A stretch of DNA of 64,000 nucleotides from Paramecium pentaurelia (taxonomy: Eukaryota > Ciliophora > Oligohymenophorea > Peniculida > Parameciidae). The stretch spans positions 248,001 to 312,000 of the forward strand of contig CAJJDO010000119.1 of NCBI GenBank assembly GCA_905183005.1, given 5' to 3'. Shown piece by piece: positions 1 to 11,684 of this stretch. A program made the translations under genes and the position numbers. Each line of letters begins with the position of its first letter. Position 1 is the first letter of the stretch. The notes under the pieces were generated by a model, which did not search any database, was not told where the DNA came from, and saw nothing but the letters and a program-made list of their open reading frames with translations.

Positions 1-337
1 AAGTTGAATTACTTATTCTCTTTACATTTCTACTTAGATATCTTATGGCTTTTATAATAAACCTAATTAAACTGATAAAATACTCTTTTCCATTTTTATT
101 CAATCTATTTAAATTTCTATTTACAAAGTGGACATGTATTTTCAATCTACATTAAATGGATAATACTACATTTGACCATTTTTTTATGCATGTTAAACAA
201 AATGAGTGATTGCAACTATCCAAATATCCCTTAATATATTTATTTCAATATACTTATTATTCTATTGCATTATAACATATCCCACATTGTTCTGCTTTAG
301 ATTAAAATCGTGTCTGTCTTTATTATGGTTCTTTCAT
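1..337 (-). CDS. RING finger protein (E3 ubiquitin ligase-like), 3' end cut by window edge
   Basis: Reading the minus strand from the ATG at 337 gives a short N-terminus and then a C3HC4-type RING: CGIC, then DSCNHSFCLTCIKKW and NTCPLCK. The arrangement of the first CxxC, the C-x-H and the final CPLC resembles the RING of PHRF1-type proteins, which transfer ubiquitin with an E2; that role is family knowledge. Two introns are needed: 230-253 (24 nt, ends AAG, removes an in-frame TGA) and 147-169 (23 nt, ends TAG). A third 21-nt candidate at 63-83 is frame-neutral and unproven. The protein runs off the left edge, so any PHD or other downstream domain cannot be seen. Confidence 0.75.
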
Positions 338-987
338 TTTTGTTGCTTTTAATTATTAAATTATTAAATTAATGAAAATTTTTACTTTATTCTACATTTT
401 TAAGAATAAGTTGAATTGAATTTTTGATACAATTCAACTTATATTAAGTAGTTGATTAGCTTCATAATAAGGAATTTGTCTTTCCATTTTACTAAAAGGT
501 ATAATTAAGATAGATTCATAGAGATAATCTAAGATTATTATTTATAGGATGATGATTAGAATAAGTCTTATAGGATAAAAATATTAATATCATAATGTAA
601 ATTTAGTTAATCTGATTACTCTAAAATCTAAATCTAAATCTAATTTAGACTAAATTGCTATCTTTTCTCTATTAGTCCAACTCACTTAATCATTATCTTC
701 TTATTTTCCTTATTATGCATTAATTCATCTTTTTAATAAAACAAAGTATGAGTTTTACAATATGAATTAGATTAAATTAATAATGCAAATAGGATGAGTA
801 CAAGTACAACTACTATTAGTATAAAATGAATACAGATTTAATTTTTGTTTTTGAATTCTGGAAATTTATTATCTTTATCAAAGAGGTCAATTTATTTTTC
901 AAAATTCCAAAAGCTTATGAAGAATAAACATTAATTAATTAAGAATAAATAAATATATTTTATTCATTGATTGTGTTAATATTAAAT
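338..987. other. Intergenic region
   Basis: AT-rich stretch between two minus-strand genes. A plus-strand frame at about 456-801 lacks TGA and contains ATG ATG at about 549, but it shows no recognisable domain, and an open run of this length is expected fairly often when TGA is the only stop. No gene is called. Confidence 0.5.
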
Positions 988-2287
988 TCATTAACTTGCA
1001 AGAACTGGATGATCTTCTTCTTCAAATGATTGGAGTTGGGCAAATGAAAAGGTTATAGATTCCATACATTGTTAGTTTGCAATGAAAGAAGTTCTTTAAC
1101 CATCATACTTTTCTTTATTAAAAAGATATAATCTTCTGGATACTGGGACTGTTAAAGATTTGATTGGTTTAGACCATCCATATCCTGGTAAATCTGGAAT
1201 TCTGTCACAAACAGTGATTGAATCTCCTTTGAAATTACATTCTGAAAATAGCTCAGCACAATCAGGATCAAAAATTTTGTAAGTAGTGTCAGTAACTAAC
1301 ACACCAGCTTAATGAAAAACTCCATATATTTAAGTATCCCACCCTAAAGATATTTTGATTATAAATACATGTTATAAGATTGTATTACAACTTTGTATCA
1401 AACACCATAAAATTATATGACAATCTCATATTTCTAGCTCTTTCAACATCATAACCTCTGATTGTAACAATAGGTAATCTTGGACCACTTTACCATACTT
1501 TTGGTAATTCAATAATTTATGGAACTTCAGCTGCACTTGGTGCTCTTTTGACAAATGGGTGACTTGAAGCAGGATCATTATAGAAAACATATGCAGGTGA
1601 AACCCATAAAGTTTGATCAGTACCCAAAAGAACATTGAATCGTACAAATTCTAATTATGCTTGCCAATATGTTCTTGCTGAAACAGTGACAGATTTTGGT
1701 GTTACTTATTCAACCTAAAATCCAAAAAATTATTTACTTTAACTTCTACTATTGGATTTGTTAATAAGTGTTTACAACCAATTAAACTTACAATAGCATT
1801 TGTTGCATCTTTAAGACTGTGTTCAATAGTGTATGATATTTTTCTTTCACCTTATCCAGTTTTTAATTCTTTAACATCTGTTGATTCAAAAGTAACAACT
1901 TAAATTCTGGGATCATAAATTGCATACCAATTAACAAATAAGGAATAAAGAGGAGAGGGTCCAACAGCAACTCCACTCAATTTAAATCCTTTGTTAAGAT
2001 AATTTTACTTTATTACCTGTTGTTGTGATATCGCTAACTCTTTCCATATACCCATGAGGTAAACCAACACTCCAATCAAGTAATTATGCAGAAATAAACA
2101 CTTAAGGAACAACTTCGAAAGGTTTCTTGAATTTTACATCGACAAACACTTATCTTGGAACTCCAGCTTATGCTTCCAAAATGTGACCAGCAGCATATTG
2201 CACTATGACCTAGTGTGCTGTCTCATATTGTGGTGTTCTATAACAGAACGCCAATGATAATATAGCTATCAGAACTGCTATCTTCAT
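988..2287 (-). CDS. Secreted lectin-like protein: H-type lectin domain plus beta/gamma-crystallin-like C-terminus
   Basis: About 407 aa. It starts with a hydrophobic signal peptide (MKIAVLIAILSLAFC), so it is probably exported. Residues about 30-110 (QVFVDVKFKKPFEVVPQVF ... GFKLSGVAVGP ... NWYAIYDP) have the pattern of an H-type lectin domain, a GalNAc-binding fold. A second beta-rich segment follows (TVSARTYWQAQLEFVRFNV). The last ~90 residues (LFSECNFKGDSITVCDRIP, SLTVPVSRRLYLF) resemble one beta/gamma-crystallin motif. Introns: 1989-2016 (28 nt, ends AAG), 1715-1737 (23 nt), 1344-1368 (25 nt). Ligand and function are unknown; the domain calls are by eye. It could be a surface-coat or trichocyst-type protein. 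Confidence 0.8.
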
Positions 2288-2511
2288 AAATCCGTTTTTA
2301 TATTATAAAAATTATCTAATTCTCTTCATCGATAATCAATTTAAATCAACTCCATAAACTATGTCTTTTTATGCTTCTTATTAAACAATCAGGAACTTTG
2401 ATTAAAATTAATATAATAGGATTTAAAATCATTATCTCAATTAAGAACTATTCTTTATATCTAAATATTATTATCATAAATCATTATTACATATATATTT
2501 CATAAAATAAA

Positions 2512-3679
2512 ATGAATGTATGTTCTAATTTTACATTGTCATTGACAGGTGGTTTTTAAGAGTGCAGAAATTGTGGAAGAGAAAAAAAATTCCATCGTCT
2601 TGACTTTGAAAATAATAACATTGAATACGTCTAAAAGACTACTAACAATAATGCTGGTATTAGTAATTAATATTTTCATTAGCAAAATTCTAATAAGAGA
2701 AACTTTAATAGATTGCTGCATAAAAATAAGTGGAAGAAGATGATTTTAGAGCCAAAGCCTGTAATAACTTTGTATTAGCCTTAATTGGATAATTTCAATA
2801 ATGTGGTAATTGCAAAATAGAGAAAAAATATCATAAACTTGATACATCAGGCTAAATAGCTTATCAATCCAAATCTTAAGTAATTCAACCGGCTTAATAG
2901 ACTTAGTAATAAAAAAAAACTACTGCTATAGCTGGTATTATATATTTATATGTTGTTTTGTAGAAGTTGTTTAAGAAACCATGATGGTGTCATCTGTAAA
3001 AGATAGGATTGCTTAAATGAATAAAAAAGTTTCAAGTACAAATGAACCACAATTCAGACCAAGTGTGAAAAAGGAGGAAGTTTAAGAAAAGATACCTGGA
3101 TAAGCAGAAATAGTGACAGAATAAGTTTTCACATCAGTATCAGATAAAAAGAGTGTATTCGACAAATAAAGAGTGAGAAAAACAATAGAATAGTCTACAT
3201 AATAAATCAGAGAACAATAGAACTCAGAGGGAATTAGAAAGGCTGAATCATAATTTATTACATCATCAGAAAATACACAAGAATAGTAAGAATAATAAAT
3301 ACAAAATCAAAATGAATAACAGGAGAATCATTAAGAAGAACCTGCATAAGACTAACAAAATGAATATTAAGAATAACAATAATAAGTTGAAGATGATTAA
3401 GCTAAAGAATAATAAAATGAATAAGAATAATAATAATAATAAGAATAATAATAATAATATGAATAATAATAATAAGAATAATAATAATATGAATAATAAT
3501 AATATGAACAATAATAATATGAATAATAATAAGAATAATAAGTTATACCATAGTAAGAAAATCAAGAAGAATCAAATAATTAAAATGAATAGGTTGAGGA
3601 ATCCTAATAATAAAATGATTAAAATCTTGATGAACAATAAGATATTTAACAATAATAAGAAGCTAATGATGTTTATTGA
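2512..3679 (+). CDS. Gln-rich protein with two identical-spacing Cys/His motifs
   Basis: About 370 aa. Starting at ATG 2512, the first ~120 residues hold two copies of a motif C-x2-F-x10-C-x2-C-x6-H. Copy 1 runs from CSNF to CRNCGREKKFHRLD, copy 2 from CNNF to CGNCKIEKKYHKLD. After this the protein becomes acidic and extremely Gln/Glu-rich, with Gln encoded by TAA in a GAATAATAA microsatellite. Introns are 2657-2682 (26 nt) and 2935-2963 (29 nt). The spacing recalls the C..F...C..C...H element I remember at the start of some actin-associated Rho-pathway proteins (e.g. MPRIP), but this is a memory-based resemblance. The motif probably binds one zinc per copy. The gene has no recognised name. 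Confidence 0.8.
3416..3546 (+). repeat. TAA/GAA/TAT microsatellite encoding poly-Gln
   Basis: Irregular run of (GAA/TAT)(TAA)n units in the coding strand of the Gln-rich gene. In the ciliate code it reads as Gln blocks separated by Glu or Tyr. It lies wholly in frame, so length changes would be tolerated in steps of three. Confidence 0.85.
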
Positions 3680-3737
3680 AAAATATTGAAATATTAATAA
3701 ATAATAATAATATATTACATTTAGATATTATATCTCG

Positions 3738-4851
3738 ATGCTATTTAGATAAAAGGAAAAAGTTCCTGATCTTGGAAGAGATAACTTTCGTGATTTCATG
3801 AGAAGAGAAGGAGATTCTTGTTTGTAAACTTAGATGAAACTCTCGACATTTGTTCATAAAACTGTACCTAATGAATTGACATAATCTTAATTAAGGTAAA
3901 TTAAATGATCAATCTTTAGTCCATTACCATAAGCCTTAGATGGTTCATTAAAAATGATTGGGAATACATGGGATGCAAAGCATTTAGGAACTTTTCTTTA
4001 AAAAAGTTAATTTGCTTCTGTTGGTGGAAACACCCTAAAGAACACTGAACCATTTTAAAATAGTATGAAGAACTAAAGCTTCTTCTTTAGAAGTTAATAA
4101 CCTCGAATGATTGATGACCATGTTGATTATCTACATTAACAATCTATCAACCATATAATTAGTGATCATCCTATGATGAAAAGTGGAACCAAATATTTAC
4201 AGAAGAAACTCCTATCTGTTCCAGATAAACCATTTGATGAGTCTAAACTTAATTATGTTACAGAAGTAGGATTAAAAAAACCTAAAGAACAATTTTAAGA
4301 GATGTTAATTAGTAAAGACAATCAATAGAAATTTCATTAATGGAGATCAGAATTTTAAGATGTAAATAGAGCATATAAAAAAGCTAAACAATGCTTTAAA
4401 AGTGGATTGTATGCATTAGATAGTCCATTGAATGATAATACTGAATTATATAAAGAAGAAAATACAAAATTAAGAGAATAAGAATAATAAAGTGTAAGAA
4501 GTTCATTATAGAGATATAAATGTATTAATCAAATCTATTTAAATAGCACTTGAAAGATTTAATGCTAGTAATCCTTCTATTGAATTTAATAATGTAGCCC
4601 ATAAACCATTTAATTCTAAATAATCAGATCCCTTATTAGTGAAAAGTAATTTCCCTTCACAAAATTTTGAATTCCATGATTAATGGATGAAAAGAAAATT
4701 AATTGAATAACAGATAGATACTAAAAATAGAATATTTGGAGAAACCTCTCAAAATAAGGCCAACCCTTAGAGAGCTGTGTTTTTAAGAGAATAAGAAGTT
4801 AGAGGTAGAAATTACAATCCTGTCAATCTAACAAGAAGTGTAATTGGTTGA
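3738..4851 (+). CDS. Unknown protein, ~354 aa
   Basis: ATG 3738 to TGA 4849-4851 with introns 3896-3919 (24 nt) and 4522-4546 (25 nt), both GTA...TAG and both needed to bypass TGA. The protein is hydrophilic, mixed charge, without membrane segments or signal peptide. It has scattered aromatic/basic patches (RDNFRDFMRREGDS, KKAKQCFKSGLYALDSPLN) and ends in RGRNYNPVNLTRSVIG. I do not recognise a domain. The composition would suit a filament or microtubule-associated structural protein, but that is only a guess. It sits 58 bp after the Gln-rich gene and 168 bp before the sorting nexin, all on the same strand. Confidence 0.75.
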
Positions 4852-5019
4852 ATATTATTACAATTAATAAAAATGCCTTTAAATAATTTATAATAGATTA
4901 TTTTATTTATTTCTCTCTTTCTTATTAGTATATGTTAATCAAGAAGTCTTTTGGTCTTCTTTGTAGAAATTTAATCTAAATATTCTTAGTAATAAAGAAG
5001 TAAAGTATAAATTAAATTT

Positions 5020-6144
5020 ATGTAGGATTATATTAAAATAATAGATGCTTAAGTAATGGAGGAGTCTCTTATAAACTATACTCAATATTAGATTAAAGGA
5101 GTACGTAAAGGAGAAGAGTTTTTAATCAATAAAAGATATAATGATTTCGTTATTTTAAAAGAGGTATTTAATAGGACTTGGCCAGGATGTTTTATTCCAC
5201 CAATTCCACAAAAAAAATCTCTGGTATTTTAATACATAAAATATTTTTAGGGCAATTTAGACTCCAATGTAATTACATATCGTTCTAAATACTTATCATA
5301 TTTTCTGAAAAAGATATTAAAAATTCCTTATCTTTGGTTAGGCGAAGAGATGAGTATTTTTATTAAAGGGACCATTGAATAATTATAAGAAATGGCAAAA
5401 AATAAAACTCTACAATAAATTATAAGCAAATATGAAGAGACTTTTACTTTTAACGATAATTAACAAGTTTATGATATTGATTAATTTTATTCCTCAACTT
5501 GCCATATAATACCTATGATTGAAAATTTTTCAACAATGGCCAAGAACCTTATGAAAGAGAAAGAAACTTAAAATTCAGGGTTTGTAATGTTTGTAGAACA
5601 CTTTTTACCTTAATTCGAAAAATTACAATAATAAAATCATTCAGGTATTTTTAATAATATTCTTTAAGTATTTTCTAATTAAGAAACTTAAGAATAATTT
5701 TAATTATCAAAAAAATGTTGCACTAAAAATGAATATAATAAAGTTTATGAATATACAAAGATAGTAGAAAGAGAATTAATAGCTTGTAAAGATGCATTGA
5801 TTTAAAGAAATACAATTGTTTAAAAAGTTAAAGATGAAGATGAGAAATTATATAAATTGAATATTCAATTATAAGAATTACATTCAAAAACTTTACTTTT
5901 TGGTAAGAAAGAAGAAAAAGTGGCAGCTATATAAAATTAAATTTAATAATAATAATTAAGTGTTGAATAATTGAAATAACTACTATTTTTAATAAATAAA
6001 TTAATTTCTTAATAAGAAATACCAAATTTCTATAGAAATACAAAAGAAAAATATAGTAGATTAATTAAAGTGTTTTCAGATTTTTAAATCAAATATCACT
6101 AAGCTTAAGCTGAATTTTGGGAAAAAATATAATTAAAGATTTGA
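5020..6144 (+). CDS. Sorting nexin-like PX domain protein
   Basis: 374 aa, no introns. Residues ~5-120 form a PX domain: the core RYNDFVILKEVF (phosphoinositide-binding Arg of the RY[SN]DF motif), the proline loop PPIPQKKS, and FLKKILKIP near the end. The rest (about 150-374) is helical and Gln/Lys/Glu-rich, consistent with a BAR-like or coiled-coil membrane-curving region, giving the SNX-BAR layout. Family role: binds PI3P on endosomes for retrograde or recycling traffic. The start at ATG 5020 is chosen because PX homology begins right after it and no upstream frame joins cleanly. Confidence 0.85.
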
Positions 6145-6228
6145 ATAAAGAATATCATCATTATTTTATCTTATCAATGTATAAAATTATTAAATTTACA
6201 AATAATTAATCAATAAATATAATAAAAA

Positions 6229-8365
6229 ATGAATTATCTACATTTGTTTCTTATTGTTTATAAAATTATACATAATGTTGTAAAATTATTATAATCACAA
6301 TTTAATTATAATATGTAAACTCATGCAAAATAAGTAGTTGCATTAATCAATCAATTACCAAAGAAAGATGAACTTAAATTCTTAGAAAAACAACCAGGAA
6401 ATAAAAAAATTATTTCTGAAACAAATCAAGCCTTTATCTCAGTAATAAATGGATTACGATCATTAATTGGAGATGTTTAAACAAATTCAACAACTATACC
6501 ATTTAAAGTATTTTCAAATAATTATATAGTAAATAGAAGAAACATTAGATTCATTTTTAGAAAATGCAGCCATTCAATATGACAAAATGAATAAATTAAG
6601 TTTTGTTCCAAAACAACCTCAAGTTTAAAAAACAAATTAAGCTAAACCAAAAGATATTTATGGATTTGCTAATGTAATCTAACTCAATAAATTACCTTTT
6701 ATTCCTGTTTTAAAATATAAGCATTATGCTTAAACAGAATTAGATTAAAAAATAATAGAAGCTTAAAATAATCCATAATAATTTTTTGAAAAATATGTCA
6801 TTGATGAATTTACACATCCTTATTATGAAGAAATAATGAGATTAATACCATAAGATTTTGTTCTTGAAGTACCTACTAAAATTAATAGATATAGAGATTT
6901 AGAACCACCTATTATGATTAATAATGCTGATCATTTAGGAGAGCTTATTCTTAAAATATAACATGAAGTAGATTAAAATGGTTATAGTGAAATAGCTGTA
7001 GATTTAGAACATAATCATTAAATATCTTATTTGGGAATAACCTGTTTGATTCAATTAAGCACAAGAACTTAAGATTATATAATAGATCCTTTTCCTTTAT
7101 GGAAATAACTTGGTGAAATGTTAAGTGTTGTATTTACAAATCCTAGAATTGTAAAAGTATTTCATGGAGCAGATAATGATGTTTAGTGGCTCTAAAGAGA
7201 TTTTGGTTTATATATTGTAAATCTATTTGATACTTTCCATGCATCAAAGGAATTATAACTTATGTAAAATTCATTTTAGTTTTTGCTCTCAGAATATTGT
7301 AAGAAATCAACTGATAAAACATATTAAACAGCTGATTGGACTTAAAGACCATTATCTGATGAAATGATTAAATATGCTTAGATTGACACACATTATCTAC
7401 TTTATATATATGATAGAATGAGATAAGATCTTAAGAAATTAAATAAACCAAATGAGAATATAAATAATATTCCAAATTATTATATTGAAAATGTATTAAA
7501 AAGAAGTAAGGATACAGCTCTTAAGATTTATAAGAAACCTTTATAAGATTAAGATTAATCTTTGCAAACAATACTTAATAAATAAGATAGGAGAATGGAG
7601 ACTAAAAGTTTTGATTTAATGGTTAAATTATTAGAATTAAGAGAGGAATTAGGAATATAATATGATCAAAATCCAAGATACTTTTTACCTAATCCATTTT
7701 TATTTAAATTAGTTGAATCAAAACCTACAACAATTTAAGAATTAAAAAGCTAATTAGGAGGTGATAAGAATATCCATGAAATTGTTAAAGAAAATCTTTG
7801 GTAATTTTTAAAAGTATTATTGGAATTTGATGAGAAAGTACCAACAGTAAATATTATTCAGGAAGAATAATTAAATACAACATAAATATAAATTGAAGAA
7901 ATACAACCTATTCTATAAGTTGAACCATTAAAAATTGTTTAGATTTCAGTTAATATTAAGAAATTCCAAAATAAAAATAAAAGTGTTGTTATACATCATT
8001 TTAGAAATGAAAATGTTGAATAAATATAATCCTAATTTTATTGTGAATCTCCTTTTAAATTATTAAATGTTTTTTATGATGGATTGGGAACTTAAATATT
8101 TTAATCTATGAAAGAATAAAGTTAATAGTAAAAGTAATAAGTCGAAGAAGCATAGTAATAAAGAATAGAAAAAATAAATACGTCTGATTTTATATAGCTT
8201 CCAAAATTAGATGAAAAAAATATAGATTAATAAAAAGATTTAGACATTAGATTAAATAATACATTATAAAATTAACATGGCACTAAAATATTAAAAAGGC
8301 ATTAAAAAATAGAATAATAGAAAACATAAAAATCAAATATCAGTAACAGATTTGAAATTTAATGA
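6229..8365 (+). CDS. RRP6: RRP6/EXOSC10, nuclear exosome 3'-5' exoribonuclease
   Basis: About 704 aa with one intron (6508-6529, 22 nt). Order of parts: N-terminal PMC2NT-like region (~residues 30-110); DEDD-Y exonuclease with motif I AVDLEHN (~251), motif II HGADNDVQWLQRDFG (~305) and motif III DTHYLLYIYDRM (~377); HRDC-like helical region (~445-535, including LELREELGIQYDQNPRYFLP); and a long basic/Gln-rich tail. The family trims rRNA, snoRNA and other nuclear RNA 3' ends within the nuclear exosome. Catalytic acidic residues D, E, D and D are all present. An alternative start is the in-frame ATG at 6313. It is convergent with the next gene, with about 210 bp between them. Confidence 0.95.
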
Positions 8366-8575
8366 TAATAAAATGTGTATTTATATTCATAAATTCTAAT
8401 TATTATTTAAGATGTTTGAATAATATATCATAATAATAATAATCAAAAAGTATTATTTATTTATAAGATTTATAAATAATATAAAAATCTTTTTATATTA
8501 AAAATATCAATTTAATTGATATATTTGTTATAAAATAAATAAATTTATTTTAGTTAATCTTTGTAATCATAGTAA

Positions 8576-9438
8576 TCAATTTTTTAGTACTTACCTATAA
8601 ATTTCTTTAAGATTTGATTCTAATTTTTTTTAATTTGATCTAGATAATCTCCTATTTTCTATTACATCTTAAAATATTTCTGTTTAAGTATTTATTAATT
8701 TTGTATATTTTGTTACATCTGGTATCTCTGTATATACTTTATGACTTATTCGTTAATAAGTATATCTAGAGAGATTATTAATATATACCTGTCATATATC
8801 TTTTAAATTCTAATTTTAGCATCTTTATCTTACAATCTAGAAACAAAATTATCAAATTTGATTCCATATTTTAATTAATACTTAGAATTATCTTAAGGAG
8901 GTTTTGTATTAGCCAAAGATAAATTTGACTTTATTTGTTCTTTTTTTACTAGTTCTTTCTAAATTCTTTTAATTTGAAAATAATTTTGTAATTTAGGATA
9001 CTTTTGTAATTAAGTTTCTAGACTTATAACTTCATAGTTATTGTTATCTGTTTTTAATCTTTAATCCTATTAAAATGATTAATTGATATTATATTATGGA
9101 ACTTAAATTTCATTAATAGGTAATAAGATTTAAGGCATTTCATCCTAAGTTGTATATGTATTACTAATAAAACTATTTTCATGCAAAGAATTGTGTTTAA
9201 TCCTTAGTTTATTTATTGGTGATGATTTTTTTCTAATCAATGAACTCAATCTATCATGTATACTTTTTGGATTATTATTTAATAAGTATTTTCTGGAATC
9301 ATGAGCTTTAATACTTGCTTTTAGAAATTTTTCATCATGATTGGCTGTAACTTTGCTCTTAGGTGAATTTGAATGTCCTGAGGATGTCTTCCTTCTTTGT
9401 TCTTCCAATAAGTTGAATAAATTTTAAAACTTTTACAT
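8576..9438 (-). CDS. Unknown basic protein, ~279 aa
   Basis: ATG at 9438; one intron 8766-8788 (23 nt). The N-terminal third is Ser/Lys/His-rich and looks disordered (KTSSGHSNSPKSKVTANHDE); the C-terminal half is more ordered and helical (LETQLQKYPKLQNYFQIKR ... TEIFQDVIENRRLSR ... LKEIYRQVLKN). There is no signal peptide or membrane segment. I recognise no family. Its upstream region (9439-10260) is shared with the divergent gene starting at 10261, so the two may share a promoter region. Confidence 0.7.
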
Positions 9439-10260
9439 TTGTTATATTATATATTTATTTAATTATAAACTAAGTAATCAATACTTCAATTTCTTATATA
9501 TACATAACAATTAGTTGTAGTTTTTATATATATCTATATAATTTAAAGGGTTAATAAATAAATGAGCTTAGAATATATTTAGTAAGTATAGGTAATTATT
9601 GGATTTTGAATACTGATTAAGATAAAGATGGTCAACCACTTATAATTATTTGATTATTTTTTAAGACATAAAAAATTGATTGCATTTATATATATGAAAC
9701 TCTGTAATATAAGATTAATAGTTTAATTCACAAGTTTTATTTCAAAGTTATTCAAGGATCATAATAACCGAATCGAAACTATGAAATATTAGAATCATTT
9801 TCATTTTTATAATTAAATAATTGAAATATAAATTACCTATCATATCAAATATTTTGAAATATAATAGAATGAGTATACAAATATTACATCATTTTGATTA
9901 ATTTATCCAATAATTTATTTTATCTATCTAACTTATTTAATTAAAATGAAACAAATTCTTAATATGCTTTAACATTAAACTGATCATTAATTTTATGTTT
10001 ATTCTAAATCAAAATATATATAACTATTTTATAGTAAATTCTAATAAGGAAGATACAATTTTAGAATGAATTGATATATTAAATTAGTAATAAAGAATTG
10101 AACTATATTTGATTTAAAATAGTTCTTATTAATTTACTTTATTGATAAAGATTTGATTCTCATTTAAGAAAATAGAATTTGTGTTCATATAGAATAAAAC
10201 AAAAATAAGTTTGTTAAAGGTTGATGATGTCAATAAATTAAATTAATTAACAAATTCACA
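9439..10260. other. Divergent intergenic region
   Basis: Very AT-rich spacer of about 820 bp between two divergently transcribed genes. It contains a short acidic stretch of codons at about 9615 that looks loosely EF-hand-like in one frame, but no start or continuation supports a gene. Probably promoters for both flanking genes. Confidence 0.45.
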
Positions 10261-11323
10261 ATGCCTATAACGAGTAAATTTGCAAAATATATAATTAGAT
10301 GAAATCTATCAGGAGTTGCTTGACTTTGAAGAAAGATATCACAAAGGATCTGAGAAATACGATGTTATATAAAAATTAATTGATTTGTATGCTTTGTTAA
10401 TTGAACATTATGACAGTATATAAGTAAATGATTGAGTGATTGTAGGATCCAGTTGGGTATTATTTTAATGAGAAACTATAATCATTGTTTGCTTGTCAAA
10501 GAGCCCTGAAGAGCATTCGTAAGACTAACTAAGATTAGCCTCCATCAATGCCAACTCATACACAAAGTCTAATTATATAAGAGACTAACATTATTTAAAA
10601 CAGTTAAGAAAGTGCTAAAGGAAAGGTATTGAGATTATCTTATAATAAGTAATCAATATGTGTAGAATAAAAAAAGAAAGAACGTTAAACAAAGGCAAAG
10701 ATAGCTATGGAAATATAAGATAAGATTGAGGTCAGCTAAAATGATTTGTAACATCTAATAAATGGATATTAAAAAGCTTCAGATTAAACATAAAAAGTGA
10801 TAGAAGAAGATCTTAAACGATAAGATGAATTATTTATGTAGAGAAGACTTAAAAGAGAGAGTATAATTCCATATTCATAAAAGAAACAAATTTAATGAGA
10901 AAATCTAGTAGAATGTGTTCGACCAAATGTAGTACTGAAAGATTAGATCTATTTGAGAGTTGTATAGAATTTTCAAGTGGAGGAATGGATTCAAATAAAG
11001 ATCTTAATAATGCTAGATTGATGTTGCTACTAAAAGAATAATCAGGTAAAATCAGTTCAGAGAAGACAAATCCTATTGCACCAGAATAAGTGGAGGAAGT
11101 GTAACCTTTTGAAGAGATTTAAATAGAAGAAATGGATGAAACAGAAAATATAATACCACCAAGAAGATAAATAAGAGAATCATCATCTGAAGATGTAGCT
11201 GATTCTCCACCTCAACCTAGAAGAAAGATTAAATAATTTGGAATGATGGATAATAATGGTGATATGTTATTAATCGAAGATGAATAGAACTTAATAAGTG
11301 ATTTAAATATTGAGTTAAATTGA
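10261..11323 (+). CDS. Unknown coiled-coil protein, ~330 aa
   Basis: ATG 10261 begins a 13-nt first exon. Introns are 10274-10298 (25 nt), 10424-10445 (22 nt) and 10861-10883 (23 nt, ends AAG). The last one is required because the reading frame changes at this point. Residues ~1-60 are helical (NEIYQELLDFEERYHKGSEK ...). A coiled-coil-like Lys/Glu/Gln segment follows at ~110-210, then an acidic Pro/Ser-rich tail ending in DEQNLISDLNIELN. No known domain is recognised. Internal and C-terminal acidic patches suggest a protein-protein interaction role, but this is unproven. Confidence 0.7.
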
Positions 11324-11684
11324 ACTTGATAGCTTGAATTAATATATTTGCATTAAAATTATTTAAAATTGTTAACAAATAACAAAAATATATATAATAA
11401 AAAATGATTGTAACAAATATTTTATATATTTATTATATATATATATATAGATATTTAGAATTCAGTTTTGAATTATGATTATTATTTTACTTTATTCTTA
11501 TCTATTGTGATTTTCATAAAAATATTAGACAATTATTTTGTTTTAAGAATTTAGATCAAATTTGTTTCCTTTTTAAAATATAGGAGTATAATAAAATTAA
11601 TATGACAATTTAATTGAATAGAAATTATCTGAAGTAATTGTGGATCAAGATTTTATATTATTAATTAATTTAACACAATTCTAC
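11324..11684. other. Intergenic region
   Basis: AT-rich spacer between two plus-strand genes, including a TA dinucleotide run near 11425-11450. Nothing coding is seen. Confidence 0.5.

Noticed and set aside
456..801. TGA-free plus-strand frame between the RING and lectin genes
   Set aside because: No domain, no clear start, low-complexity AT composition; chance openness is common when TGA is the only stop.
3312..3689. Open frame of Asn/Lys/Met repeats overlapping the Gln-rich gene, and a Leu/Phe-rich frame on the other strand
   Set aside because: Both are shifted readings of the GAATAATAA microsatellite; the Gln/Glu frame continues cleanly from the intron-supported upstream exons.
9600..9650. 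EF-hand-like codons (DQDKDG)
   Set aside because: Only a few residues long, followed by TGA, without start or splice context.
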